A stretch of DNA of 64,000 nucleotides from contig CM055900.1 of NCBI GenBank assembly GCA_029582155.1, positions 48,456,736 through 48,520,735 of the forward strand, written 5' to 3'. This DNA comes from Panopea generosa (lineage: Eukaryota > Mollusca > Bivalvia > Adapedonta > Hiatellidae). Under the pieces are notes generated by a model, which saw only the letters and a program-made list of their open reading frames with translations, was not told the DNA's origin and searched no databases. The position numbers and the translations under genes are program-made. Below, in pieces: positions 1-10,982 of this stretch. Positions within the stretch are counted from its first letter, which is position 1. The number at the start of each line of letters is the position of its first letter.

Positions 1-582
1 CACTGTAGTCTGGTCTGTACATTTATGTCTGGTTGTTAGCAAATAATTATCTCGATACATATATTATACATTGTGAATGATCCCAAAACTAAGAAATTCC
101 GTTGTTGTGATTTCTATTACCTCCCTATATTATATCCCACAGTTGATTCAAGTGGGATATTTACCAATTACATGCGGAGATGGGCGTGCTCGAGTAACAT
201 GATCCCAGGGAATATGGTATGATTTAACGACGGTACATACTAAAACACAAACACAATAAAACAACAACAACAAACTACACACTGTAGTTTTCGATAAACA
301 CACAGAAAGACACTTGAATCGGTGTACATAATTATTAGATGGTGATATATTTAGGTAAACTAGGCGAACAATTTTTGATAATTTCATCTGTCTCTCCGAT
401 GCTTTCTTCTTTGTAATATTTTCTTATTTTAGGTTTACATTTATAATATACATTACATGTAACTTACTTTCACACCGCACTTGAATAACCACTGTTATAA
501 TTCAGTTATTTCAACTCATTTGTAAATATAGATGTTGTAGCATATATTTGAAATAGTAATTATATAAAACCGAATTTAAATC
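1..582. other. AT-rich intergenic sequence
   Basis: No gene, RNA gene or clear repeat is recognised. Short open frames here have no coding character. Confidence 0.5.
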
Positions 583-590
583 ATTTTGAT
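583..590. repeat. Left 8-bp target-site duplication
   Basis: ATTTTGAT directly abuts the left inverted repeat of the transposon and is repeated at 2188-2195. Confidence 0.8.
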
Positions 591-930
591 ATGGAAGGGT
601 ATCACCGCCATAACTCTAAGTTTGCAATTTGTCTTTTGTTCTGTGTGCAATGGGTGTAAATCTTTCCTTCTTCATAGTTTTTTTGTAGGAAATGAAATAT
701 TTAACCTTTGTAACTTTGCTATTTGTCTATCCTACTATATCCTATCATTGTAAAAGTTATATATTTCCTGTCGTAATATAACGAGTTCAGCATAATCATG
801 TGTTTCAAAAGGATTCGAATTGCAAACGTTAAACCATGCAGTAAGCATGTTGTACAATGCACTTAGGCATATGTAACACTGCGAAATACACAGTTGGCAT
901 TAAAACTTTACTATGATGTAGGACATTTTG

Positions 931-1141
931 GTGGAGCGCGTGGTCTAGTGGTACAGCACCGAACTTCTGATCGGAGAATCGTGGGTTCAGTCCTCCGCAA
1001 CGGCTGTGTGTGATGTCCTTGAGCAAGACACTTTTTCTGCATATGCTTAGTACCTCTAACCAGGAAGACTTCGAGCGTGATTTTCCTAAGTTGTTATAAC
1101 TTGTTTCACAATCGAAGTAAAATAAATAAGTTTAAACTAAA
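931..1141 (+). mobile_element. tRNA-derived SINE, copy 1
   Basis: A tRNA-like head starts GTGGAGCGCGTGGTCTAGTG (polymerase III box A) and has a box B-like GTGGGTTCAGTCC about 40 bases on. The body has CTTGAGCAAGACAC and GCATATGCTTAGTACC, and the tail ends AAAATAAATAAGTTTAAACT. Copy 2 at 41766-41975 on the minus strand shares head, body and tail; a worn third copy is at 55340-55530. SINEs are moved by a partner LINE. It sits inside the 591-2187 transposon. Confidence 0.85.
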
Positions 1142-1143
1142 CT

Positions 1144-1311
1144 TTTTGGTCCGCGAATGGTACAAATAATGATATTTAGGTCAAACGTTATAACGTACAG
1201 CTATGGAAAACGCAATGGTGGTGGCTGACCTAAAAGAAACCTCACACTTACCTTTTGTGGTCAGCTACGTTTAACCTAATTTTCACTTTTTCTACCATTC
1301 GTGGACCAAAA
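1144..1311. mobile_element. MITE-like element with terminal inverted repeats
   Basis: The left end reads TTTTGGTCCGCGAATGGTA and the right end TACCATTCGTGGACCAAAA, inverted repeats with one mismatch over 19 bases; similarity continues inward (TTAGGTC/GACCTAA type matches). ACT flanks both ends (1141-1143 and 1312-1314), a possible 3-bp target duplication. At 168 bp with no coding capacity it is a typical miniature inverted-repeat element. It lies directly against the SINE tail. Confidence 0.7.
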
Positions 1312-2187
1312 ACTCCTACGTCAAATTGAAGTACTATTCCAGACTTAAAATAAAATGTCCCAAAAAATGGGGTAAAAATTACCTGAAAAAGTACCACTTT
1401 TTACCCCCTGAAGTTGGGTACCCCCACTTTCAGCATGAAAAAAAACCCAACTAAATTTCACCAATTTTACTTTCCTTTATAAAATGAATTTAGTCACTCG
1501 CAGAAACATAATTTTATTTTATATTATATTGTGATCATTTGCCAGTTTGATATTTTCACCCAACTAGAAATAAGCTTACTATAAAATATATATACCCTGA
1601 ACATGCCTATACTTTTTTCAGACAACCAGAGAGCTCCTCTCAATGGTGGTAGCTGACCTTGTGTTAGGCTGTATTTAGAGTTGCGAATTCTGAAGACTGT
1701 TTACAGCAAATATTTCCATTCGCAACTTCTTCGGTTGTTTACAGGGGACCTGTCTATAATTTTGCAGCGCCCATGAACGTTATAATGGGAAGTTGTGATT
1801 TATTACAATGATGGCGTTCAGCGGCAGCACAGTCGAAACAATCCGGTACCCAGTCCAAAAACATTCCCAACACTCATTTCAAAGGGGGTGAACATTGGAA
1901 TAAAAAGATATTCGTGACCGACTGCAGCTGAAACACATATCGAAACATACATCAAATCCAAAAAATACATTTTACGCAGCAAGTAATGTTTAATCTGACA
2001 CAAAGAGACAAGACGTAAGTAACTTTTACAATGAAAGGATTAAGTATGATAAACAAATAGCAAAGTTACAAGAGTGAAATGTTCGAATTCCCACAAAGAA
2101 CTTAGAAGAAAGAAACATTTACACCCATAGCACAAAGAACAAACGACAAATTTCAGACGTAGAGATATGGCGGTGATACCCTTCCAT

Positions 2188-2195
2188 ATTTTGAT
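2188..2195. repeat. Right 8-bp target-site duplication
   Basis: ATTTTGAT directly abuts the right inverted repeat and matches the left copy exactly. Confidence 0.8.
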
Positions 2196-3130
2196 ACAAT
2201 AAAGTATCCTGAAAAACGTTCATACTCAAAAGAGACGGATAGGGAGTAATGTATTACAACGTTTACATTTTACGTAACCAATAGAAAAACCATTACAGTT
2301 TATATAATAGTTTATACAGTGTATGAAACCATTTTAGTTTATGTTATAATTTATACATTGTATAAAACCATTATGGTTTGTGTTATATTTTATACAGTTT
2401 ATGAAACAATTACAGTTTATCTTAAAGTGATGCGTCGTTTATTTAGAACTTATTTGCATACTTTCTCAGAGTCAAATAAACTTGTATTCTATGAACTAAA
2501 ATAGTAAAATAGACTTAAGTTATATAACAAAATAGCGGTCGTTTCGGAAGTTTTATGAACCTTTAAATACATTTTCATTATAAAAATAACAACTAGCATT
2601 TCTTTGTAAATATAAGTGTGTAATAGCAATTTAATTTGTTTGCTTGTGAATCCTTAGTTTATTGTATTGTATTACATACATATTTTGTATATTTCTCACG
2701 AAAATATTGTATGATATACTAATTAATTATGTAATATTATGTTCTTGTTTTAAGAGCGTCTTAGGGAATATTTTCTTTGTCATTTGTGTCACCTTCTATG
2801 AATATAGAATTTATTTGCATTATGACTAATAGTGATAAATAGTAAAAATGAATTTTCATGATTTAAACGTTTATATATATATATTTTTATGATTTTAATG
2901 GCATTATTGGTGCTTTTGGGACATTTTAAAAGCATTATCATGTTTGACTTGTGAATTTAAGAACGAATGATGAATAAGGTTATGACCACATTATTGTTAA
3001 TGTCTACTTTCACTTTGTCAACTGTGTCAGCTTCTAATGTGATATTGGCATTGTAGATTAATAAACAATAAATTGTAAGATTTCCTTCCTTCTTTGTTTT
3101 TGGCGTCGGTAATTGCATTAAACCTTTGGA
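2196..3130. repeat. AT-rich region with a short 40-bp tandem repeat
   Basis: At 2285-2420 a unit of about 40 bp (CCATTACAGTTTATATAAT type followed by TTATACAGTGTATGAAA) occurs about three times with differences. The rest is AT-rich with no gene; the open frame across the array is a product of the repeat. Confidence 0.5.
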
Positions 3131-4030
3131 GTTGACTTGATACCTGTATACTGAAGTGTATGGCATATCTCCTTTGCTGACTTGTTACCTGTATACTGAT
3201 GTATATGGCATATATCCTTTACTGACTTGTCGCCGGTATACTGAAGTGTATGGCATATCTCCCTAGCTCACTTGTTACCTGTATACTGAAGTATATGGCA
3301 TATCTCCTTTACTGACTTGTCATGTCACCGCTATACTGAAGTGTATGGCATATCTCCTTAGCTGACTTGTCACCGGTATACTGAAGTGTATGGCATATCT
3401 CCTTAGCTGACTTGTCACCTGTTTACTGAAGTGTATGGCATATCTCCTTAGCTGATGTGTTACCGGTATACTGATGTATATGGTATATCTCCTTAGCTGA
3501 CTTTGTACCTGTATACTGAAGTATATTGTATATTCAATTTGATTGGTGAAGTGTGATCCCAGAATCACACTAAGTAGAACCGAATAATGTTTTTGCAACC
3601 CACGACTTTAGGTATGGCATATCTCCTTAGCTGTATGGTCACCTGTATACTGAAGTGTATGGCATATCTCCTCAGCTGACTTGTCACCTGTATACTGAAG
3701 TGTATGGCATATCTCCTCAGCTGACTTGTCACCTGTATTCTGAAGTGTATGGCATATCTCCTCAGCTGACTTGTCCCCTGTATACTGAAGTGTATGGCAT
3801 ATCTCCTTAGATAACTTGTCACCTGTATACTGAAGTGTATGGCATATCTCCTTAATTGATTTGTCACCTGTATACTGAAGTGTATGGCATATCTCCTTAG
3901 CTGACTTGTCACCTGTATACTTAAGTGTATGGCATATCTCCTCAGCTGATGTGTTACCAGTATACTGATGTATATGGTATATTTCCATAGCCGACTTGTT
4001 ACCTGTATACTGAAGTATATTGCATATCCA
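3131..4030. repeat. 45-bp minisatellite in two blocks
   Basis: A 45-bp unit (ACTGAAGTGTATGGCATATC, then TCCTTAGCTGACTTGTCACC and TGTAT) repeats about 8 to 9 times in 3131-3530 and again in 3614-4030. Each block is followed by a similar tail with the hairpin GTGTGAT...ATCACAC (3551-3570, 4045-4064) and ACCGAATAATGTTTTT, so array plus tail was duplicated as a unit about 494 bp long. Because 45 is divisible by 3, the minus strand stays open in more than one frame (up to 219 codons, 4224-3565) and spells a 15-residue repeat such as QLRRYAIHFSIQVTS. I treat this as a minisatellite, not a gene. Confidence 0.85.
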
Positions 4031-4374
4031 ATTTCATAGGTGAAATGTGATCCCAGAATCACACTAGGCAGAACCGAATAATGTTTTTGGAACCCACGAC
4101 TTAAGGGATGAAAGGTAATTTGCAATAAGACGACAATGTCTGGACTACTCAGACACGTGAGACCCAATATATCACTTGAATTCTGCATAGGTGCATTGCC
4201 TTTGTCGAACGTGATTCCATACACTCAAAGTATACCACTCGTGAGATTCCACAGAATCTAGTTTGTTCAATTCCAATCACCGAATATATATACCATGCTT
4301 ATTGAATGTTTTAAAACATGGGTTACTCTGCAGACAGACGTGAGAATAGAAACAGCCACGAACTTGGAGTAAAA

Positions 4375-4434
4375 TACACACACGCACACACACACGCACA
4401 CACACTCGCACACACACACGCACACACACTCGCG

Positions 4435-4492
<58 letters not shown>
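4375..4492. repeat. CA/CG microsatellite
   Basis: Alternating ACAC runs with interspersed ACGC and CTCGC, a central CGCGCGCGCGC block near 4431-4442 and then about 25 CA units. Open in several frames only because of the repeat. Alternating purine-pyrimidine tracts like this can adopt Z-DNA. Confidence 0.95.
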
Positions 4493-4493
<1 letters not shown>

Positions 4494-5480
4494 CGTTAAA
4501 ACACGCAAAATATCATTATATCTCTCTGTAGCTCTTTATGTGATGATACGATAATACGAAACAAGATATATCACTATTGCAAACCAAGTTATAGAAAAGC
4601 AATAAACATAATTTTCTTTTAATCAAAACGTACCAGTTCTGACATTTCACTGATGGGTATGATCAAACAGTATGATGGTTCTGAAATTGATTTTAAAGAA
4701 AAACATAAAACATTATTATAACATAAACAATATCATCCGTCACATTTTGGAATAAATGATTGTAAAATTGAACTTAAATGTACTTAACTTAAATCAAAAA
4801 CAAATAACCAAAATGAGACGCAACCATCAAAACAGCATAAACACCGTTTATATATTCAATGCGTTTATTCTTGAGTAAGGCTTCCGTCCCATGACACATA
4901 TTATAATATACACATGTATATTGCAGACAAGTATTAACATGGTCTAATATTTACAATATATGATTAATTTATGATCGTTCTACCTAACAATGCAATAAAT
5001 AAGAATTAGTTGAAACAAGTACAACATTGGACACATTGACATGCCATGACCTAGAGAGGATGGTCTTTTTAGTTTAAATGATATCAGAGTAATCATGTTC
5101 GCTGCAGTTTTGAACATGTTAAACACTTCCTCCCCAGTCAGCCGATCATAACATCTACGTTTGAAATGGAAGAGAATTGAGCTGTTCAACCGATGTTCCG
5201 GGAGAGTAGTCAAACATCCCTCGGAAAATTAAAACTGTTTACACTAATTCACTTCCAATTAGAACGTTTCGATATAGAAACAGAATTGTTTGTTTTGCTG
5301 TTGTTTTCTTCTTCTGATTACGGTGAAAATCCGAAAGCTAGCTTAAGATAGTTATCTGTTTTAGGGAAGGTTAACACGAGCACCTCATAAAATAAAACCC
5401 TCTTGAATCTGTCGTGAGAGAAATGAGTGACAATGGGAAGCATTGTCGTATATCAATAAACAAACTGAATGTGTGCAGAT

Positions 5481-5545
5481 TGGTATTCGAACTCACGACA
5501 GATCGCTAGGTTGATAGTCAGACGCGCAACCAACTGAACATATCG
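5481..5545 (-). mobile_element. tRNA-like SINE head
   Basis: The minus strand reads TTCAGTTGGTTGCGCGTCTG (box A-like) and then GTGAGTTCGAATACCA (close to the box B consensus GGTTCGANTCC). No tRNA cloverleaf closes well with the flanks, so it is a SINE remnant rather than a functional tRNA gene. Confidence 0.5.
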
Positions 5546-6627
5546 GATTAAACCTCATGAACTGTTAACAATCATATATTTCTAAACAATTACTTTTAAC
5601 TTGCTTCCGTTACTAGTTTGTACGATGTTTACGTACGTCGATTTACGCTGATACTGCTCGCATTTATATATTTAAACTATTTCACTGGCCCTGTCAAACA
5701 TACAGACGAATTGTTTATTACGTTCTCAAGAATATGACAGAAAATAGTTTCTAATTCCTTCTACAAGTCAGTCTGCTGATAACGGTATGGCAAAATCAAT
5801 TAAAATCATCGACTATTACAACAACTGTCAGTTATGCAATATCTTGTTTTATTAATTTCTGACAAGGGTTCCTACAATCTTGATTATTTGACGTCTCACC
5901 AAATCTCTAAGATTTATTTATTTGAGTGTTATTCCATCAATAATAAGAAACACGTAAATAAGTTCTGAAAGAGACGAAAGAACAATTAGAACAGTGAAAC
6001 GATGGCATATATTTGTATTTCTATTGATATGCAAGCAACAAATAATTGACCACAAAAAGTTGAACAGTATATCAAAAGGAAACAAAAGAATTAAAACAAT
6101 ATTTAAAAAACAACAACATTTATTCCCGAAGACCCACAACTGTATTAACTACTTACTATTGTTATAAAGTAACGAAACCATGCAATAAACACCATAAGTA
6201 ACATTATATGTGAATACCTTTATATATAACTTAAAGGGAAAATTTACTTTTTCTTTCCTGTGATATTATTTGTTTTTTTAAATAATATTTGAAAACAATT
6301 TGGGAATTGCTGAATAGAACTATATAACATAAATACAGAACAGTATGTTTGTCTCGTTTGTAATATGTCCATAGCGATGTGACTCATTTATTTATTTTTC
6401 CGAATGAGGTTTAACGCTATCCTTTTCGCATAACAGGTTATAAATGGCATATCCACTTTAATTGGCAGGGGGAATACTAGAGACTATACCTCATAGGTTA
6501 TTGAACTACTTCTCATTTAAAAATGTTGGACCGAGCTAAGCTTCCACCCCTTCAGAGGTAAAGGGAAAGTGTTCATTAAACGACAGCGCCTTTGGACCAC
6601 TCTGCAATGGTGAACATGTTATACACA

Positions 6628-6790
6628 CTATCAGAATTATAACCGTCAAGAATGTGTCACTGACAACACGCATTATCATAATTATGACCGTCAAGCATGT
6701 GTCACTAGATTATAACCGTCAAGAATGTGCCACTAGAAACACACTCTATCATAATTATGACCGTTAAGAATGTGTAACTAGTAATAAACT
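6628..6790. repeat. Degenerate minisatellite of about 45 bp
   Basis: The motif ATAATTATGACCGTCAAGAA followed by TGTGTCACTAG and AACACACTATC recurs about four times with deletions. Confidence 0.6.
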
Positions 6791-7303
6791 AAATCATTTG
6801 ATTTGTGGTGGATAAAATGAAGGGTTTGCAAAGTGAAATTGACACTAAGTTGCTTGACAGGCTATTGACAGAACGAGCCATTTTTTAGTAATGTCAGTGA
6901 CACAAACAAACATTTCTTTTTCCCAGCCTTCAGATATATGGTATACCGGATATAAACACTTTGTCGAAACAGCCAAGAAAGTGACAAAGAACATAACAGA
7001 ACAGATATTTTATTTCAGACTTGTACATAAATACATCGTCATATTTACAGTACATAATATCACGTAAAATATATTGTTAATTCATACATAAATTGTACCG
7101 CCACTTTTCATTTACATTTAAACAAAGTTCATACTTTTTTTTATTATCAATATCGAAATAATGCATGAAAAAGTTTTAAGTCATAAATTCATAAAAGTAA
7201 GAGGATGAACAAATTTATTAAATATTTAAATGATTTTCTTTCATTGATTAAGTGAATGTTTCCAAAAATAGATAAACGATATTCAATATATTTACATAAA
7301 CTA

Positions 7304-7675
7304 TTAAACGTTGAAAATGCTGTTTCTTAATTTCAGAGATTTCTTAATATACTGAGCAAAACTGACTAAAATACTTTTATCATTTGTTTTAAGCAATTCC
7401 ATAAGTTTGTACATAGACGGTCTTTGAAAAACATGTTTATCTATATACGTCTTTCTAAAATCACTGTAGCAAGGACAGATGCAAATAAAAAGGTTTATAT
7501 CTTCTACGTCAGTAGTGTTACAACAAAGATAATATCTCTCTTTTCTAGGAATGTAATTTCTTGCATAACGACCTGTTTGAATTTTAAGAGTTTGTGCTGA
7601 TAATCTAATTCTAGTAACAAACAATCTTAAATCATTTTGGAGAATATCTAAATATTGTTTGTATATTTTTTAAAT
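7304..7675 (-). pseudogene. 3' remnant of a non-LTR retrotransposon ORF2
   Basis: The minus-strand frame contains RIRLSAQTLKIQTGRY, then PRKERYYLCC and CPCYSDFRKTYI. This is the C-terminal cysteine-rich end of LINE ORF2 proteins (LRISAH...IETGRY...PREER..C..C...C..Y...R). The frame runs upstream of the first ATG as YKQYLDILQNDLRLFV to about 7675, so the ATG at 7624 is not a true start. Reverse transcriptase and endonuclease are missing: a 5'-truncated insertion, as usual for LINEs. A related fragment is at 17869-18190. Family known, clade not determined. Confidence 0.75.
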
Positions 7676-7679
7676 ATTT

Positions 7680-8410
7680 ATACACTTCTATAACATGACT
7701 ATGACGAAGATGATGTCCACTTTTTCAATAGTCCGTATTATAGATAAAAAATCCAAACAAAGTAAATACGTTTGATGCTGTAAATGCTAAATATATTAAA
7801 TAGTTCTATAAACAATTCCGAGAAGACATTTACAGGGCAAAATGATGTACATGCGGAATGAATAGACTGAATGACATGTTGTGGTAACACTGTTATATAT
7901 GCTCTTGGTTGAGGCTGTATAGCTATTTACATGTTATTATAAAGTTTGATATATTTTATTGTTATAACAATTCAAAATGTGTTTTGTTAAGGAATAGCAG
8001 TAGAAATGTTTGTTAACTTATATTAATATAAAGACTGAAATATCGTCAATATTATAGTTGTGTAAAATATACGATCTGTAAGTTGCAGCATGTATAAGTG
8101 TTAATACGAAATAAAATCTGTTTTCTGCATGTGTAATGAAACAGTAAATCAAAATGTTGAAAACATGTAATAAACTATTGTAATATATGAAATTAGTAGT
8201 AGTGTACAAACGTTAAAATAATTTAAAGTAAACGAGATATAAAGTGTGAACAGTAACTGCTTTTTACTATTTAAATAGACCAAAGTGTGAATAAAGAAGT
8301 AATTCATATCTATTTTTTTTAGCTTTTGATAATGTATGTATATTAATTTTGAAAATGAGTGAATAATGTATCTCAATCTAGGAACGATACAGAGATTTAA
8401 TATGGTCTTG
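7680..8410. other. AT-rich DNA without recognised features
   Basis: Nothing beyond AT-rich sequence is seen; short minus-strand frames lack coding character. Confidence 0.4.
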
Positions 8411-8449
8411 TATTTATGATTTTAATGAAAATAAAAATATATATGGTGT

Positions 8450-9000
8450 AGTTTTGTATTTATATATACATGTATGTGTGTTTGTTTTGTATGTGTGTAT
8501 GTGCGCATGGGTGCGTATGTGTGCATGCACGTATACATGTGCATATGTACATGCATGCGTGGGCACATGGACATGCTTACATGCATACGTGAGTGCGTGC
8601 GAACGTGCGTGCGTGCGTGTTGAGTACATGTATTATGAGTGCATGTGTGGATGAGTGACAGTACAAGGAATACTACAAATAGGATAACATAAAAAGGGAT
8701 TAAAAACATTCATTTTCATTCTTATATGAACTTCGAAATATTTCGTATATAACGATGGGATGATCAAAGGGAGCTTGTGCATGCATATATGCATACATTC
8801 TGACATGCACACGTACGTGCGCTCGTGTGTGCGTGCTTGCGTGCGTGTTGTGTACAGATAATATGTGTGCAGGTGTGGGTGAGTGGCAGTACAAGAAATT
8901 CTACAAATAGGATAACATAAAAAGGTATTAAAAACATTCCTTTTCATTCTTATATAAATTTCGAAATATTTCGTATATAAGGATGATCAAAGGGAGTTTG
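8450..9000. repeat. Direct duplication with alternating GT/GC-rich tracts
   Basis: Two copies, offset about 228 bp, of a unit consisting of a TGTGTG/GTGCATGCGTG-rich tract followed by GAGTGACAGTACAAG, CTACAAATAGGATAACATAA and TTTCGAAATATTTCGTATAT. The second halves (8651-8790 and 8879-9000) are about 90 percent alike by eye. Open frames in this region are repeat artefacts. Confidence 0.75.
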
Positions 9001-9299
9001 TTATCATAATTTTATATTAGTACCAATATAACAGTGTGCCTTAGTATAACACTTAAGTCCCTGACAATTCTTATGCAAATTTTTCCTATTTAGTGTATAA
9101 GGAAAGTCTCAAACGGACATCCGATTTTTATTTGTTTCAAAAGGCGTTGTTGCTTTCATTTTATGACAGCTTAATAAAATAATAAAAATATAAGTATATA
9201 CATGTACTAACGTGTGTTAATAGAATAATAGTACATGTATACATAGATGACAATATACAATATTTTATTTAACATAATAATTAAAACTTTGTATTGTCT

Positions 9300-9830
9300 A
9301 TTAATAATTGATATTTAAACGAAACACAAGTGTATATTATATTTCTCAAATACTGTCTTATCAATTATATCAATTGCCATCTTTTAACATAAACATAAAC
9401 ATGCTGTATAATCATCGTCATTACATAATATATTGTTATTTATTTAATATATTATAGATATAAGAACGATATATATTTTAAGTTCGCCAAATTTGTGCAC
9501 ACAGCAAATATAAGTTGATTATAGTATTGATAACTGATATGCAAACGGAACACACATGTGTTTAATACATCTCTCACATGTGTTTATCAGATAGATTTGA
9601 TAAACTGTGTTTTCAAACAGAACCTAGTAAGACTATACAATAAAAAGTTAGTGGGAAATATATTGTATACTAAACATGGTATATGCAGAGGATAAATATT
9701 ATTTTGCATATAACTTGTAAATTATATTCATAAATTATATGCAAACGAAACACATAGGTGTTTATTATATGTCTCACATGTAAGGGCCTGTTAGTATTTA
9801 CACGTTTTAACATAGACACGCTATATAATC
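9300..9830. repeat. Degenerate tandem repeat of about 200-226 bp
   Basis: GCAAACGRAACACA followed by a TGTTTATTAYATSTCTCACA-like stretch recurs at about 9315, 9541 and 9741, with ACATAGACACGCTATATAATC-type sequence after it. Copies are diverged. Confidence 0.5.
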
Positions 9831-9839
9831 TGCATGGTT

Positions 9840-10500
9840 AGACTATTTGGTTATATTTGTATTTGCTTAAAACCACTTTATATAGATAGTATTGAAAATA
9901 TGTGTATATAATAATAGGTATATGTGTAAATAGATTATTAAATACATATAGTAAGTGAAAGTAAAACGGCAAAGCATTCCAGTTAAAATAGTCAAAACAA
10001 TTAGTCTTGTTATTTAAATCGTTGTAATTGGTGCTCAATATCTCTAAGTACTTTGTTAATATTAAGGATTCATAGAATTTTCGTTTATATATATATGTAA
10101 ATTATTTTTCCATAATAGTTTTGTAAATATTTGCATGAATGTATATTATGTCCCAGCAAAATAAAAGAGAAAATATTTATCGATTACAGTGACAGATACA
10201 GATAGTAAATAATTCTTTAACAAAATATCAAATTTCAAAAATATTGATTAATTATTATTATTACTTTTTTAACATTAATGTGTTATATGTATGAAATACT
10301 TGTTGTTTATATTGGCGGCGAACCTTTGTAAATATTTTGACATTTTTTGTGATGATGGATTGTAGTTTGTTATATTGTTTGTATTTTCGTCAACACTCGT
10401 GCTACTTACTTCTTTATCTTTTTCTCCTTCTTCACCTCACTAACACTCTAAGTTTGCAACATAATTCACATATTAAAAGTTATAGTAACTCACCAAATGT
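9840..10500. other. AT-rich sequence upstream of the LINE
   Basis: No gene seen. 10310-10507 could be part of the 5' untranslated region of the LINE that follows, but I cannot define its left end. Confidence 0.3.
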
Positions 10501-10706
10501 CGTATAAATGAATGTAAAAGTTTGCACATTTAACGTAAAAGGCGTGACTCATCTAAAAGACAACAATTATTCCATTGGTTGAAGCTGAACAAATACTCTA
10601 TATGTATCTTACAAGAGCTTCACTGTGAAAAAAATCATATAGCAAATGGAAACAAGAGTGGGGCGATGAATTATTTTTAAGTGGAAATAGCAGGAATAGC
10701 ACAGGT

Positions 10707-10982
10707 GTGGGCATCCTTATTAACTCTAATTTTACGTATACAATAAAAGAATGTAATAATATCATTGACGGTAGAATGCAATCGTTAAACATTAATATAA
10801 ATGAAAAAGATTATGTATTTCTAAATGTTTATGCACCAAATAATGCAGCAGAACATATTACATTTCTTAAGAAAATAGAAGATTTTATTAGTAGTATTTC
10901 AAACGATAGCGATACTTTAATCGATCGTGGTGATTTTAATACTATTATTGACATTGATAAAGATAAAAAATGGAAGTATTAA
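10707..10982 (+). pseudogene. LINE endonuclease fragment
   Basis: An open stretch within the LINE: GILINSNFTYTIKECN, then NVYAPNNAAEHITFLKKIE and an RGDFNTIID segment (family form GDFN). The stretch before it (10508-10706) continues in two other frames, showing at least two frameshifts. Confidence 0.8.

Larger units (their letters stand above)
591..2187. mobile_element. Non-autonomous DNA transposon, long terminal inverted repeats, 8-bp TSD (MULE-like)
   Basis: The left end starts ATGGAAGGGTATCACCGCC and the right end finishes with its reverse complement, GGCGGTGATACCCTTCCAT without gaps. The inverted repeat continues, with substitutions, for about 175 bp on each side (about 591-768 and 2010-2187). 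The element is flanked by the direct repeat ATTTTGAT at 583-590 and 2188-2195, a perfect 8-bp target-site duplication. Long inverted repeats plus an 8 to 9 bp duplication fit Mutator-like elements best. hAT and Merlin families also make 8-bp duplications, but their ends are usually short. No transposase frame survives inside, so it must have been moved in trans. A tRNA-derived SINE (931-1141) and a small hairpin element (1144-1311) lie within it. Confidence 0.8.
4560..7270. other. Intergenic AT-rich DNA with small repeats
   Basis: Apart from the SINE head at 5481-5545 and a minisatellite at 6628-6790, I see no gene. Sequence at 6400-6480 (GGCATATCCACTTTAATTGG) resembles 46000-46040, suggesting remnants of the same dispersed repeat. 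Confidence 0.4.

Noticed and set aside
931-1005. tRNA gene
   Set aside because: Box A and B are present but the cloverleaf is imperfect, and the same unit with body and tail occurs elsewhere, so it is a SINE.
3565-4224. 219-codon minus-strand open frame
   Set aside because: It is the 45-bp minisatellite read in frame; other frames are open too, so length is no evidence for coding.
4267-4554. Cys/Val- and His/Thr-rich open frames
   Set aside because: Direct translation of the CA/CG microsatellite.
8414-8947. His/Thr- and Cys-rich frames
   Set aside because: Products of the GT/GC alternating tracts and the 228-bp duplication.
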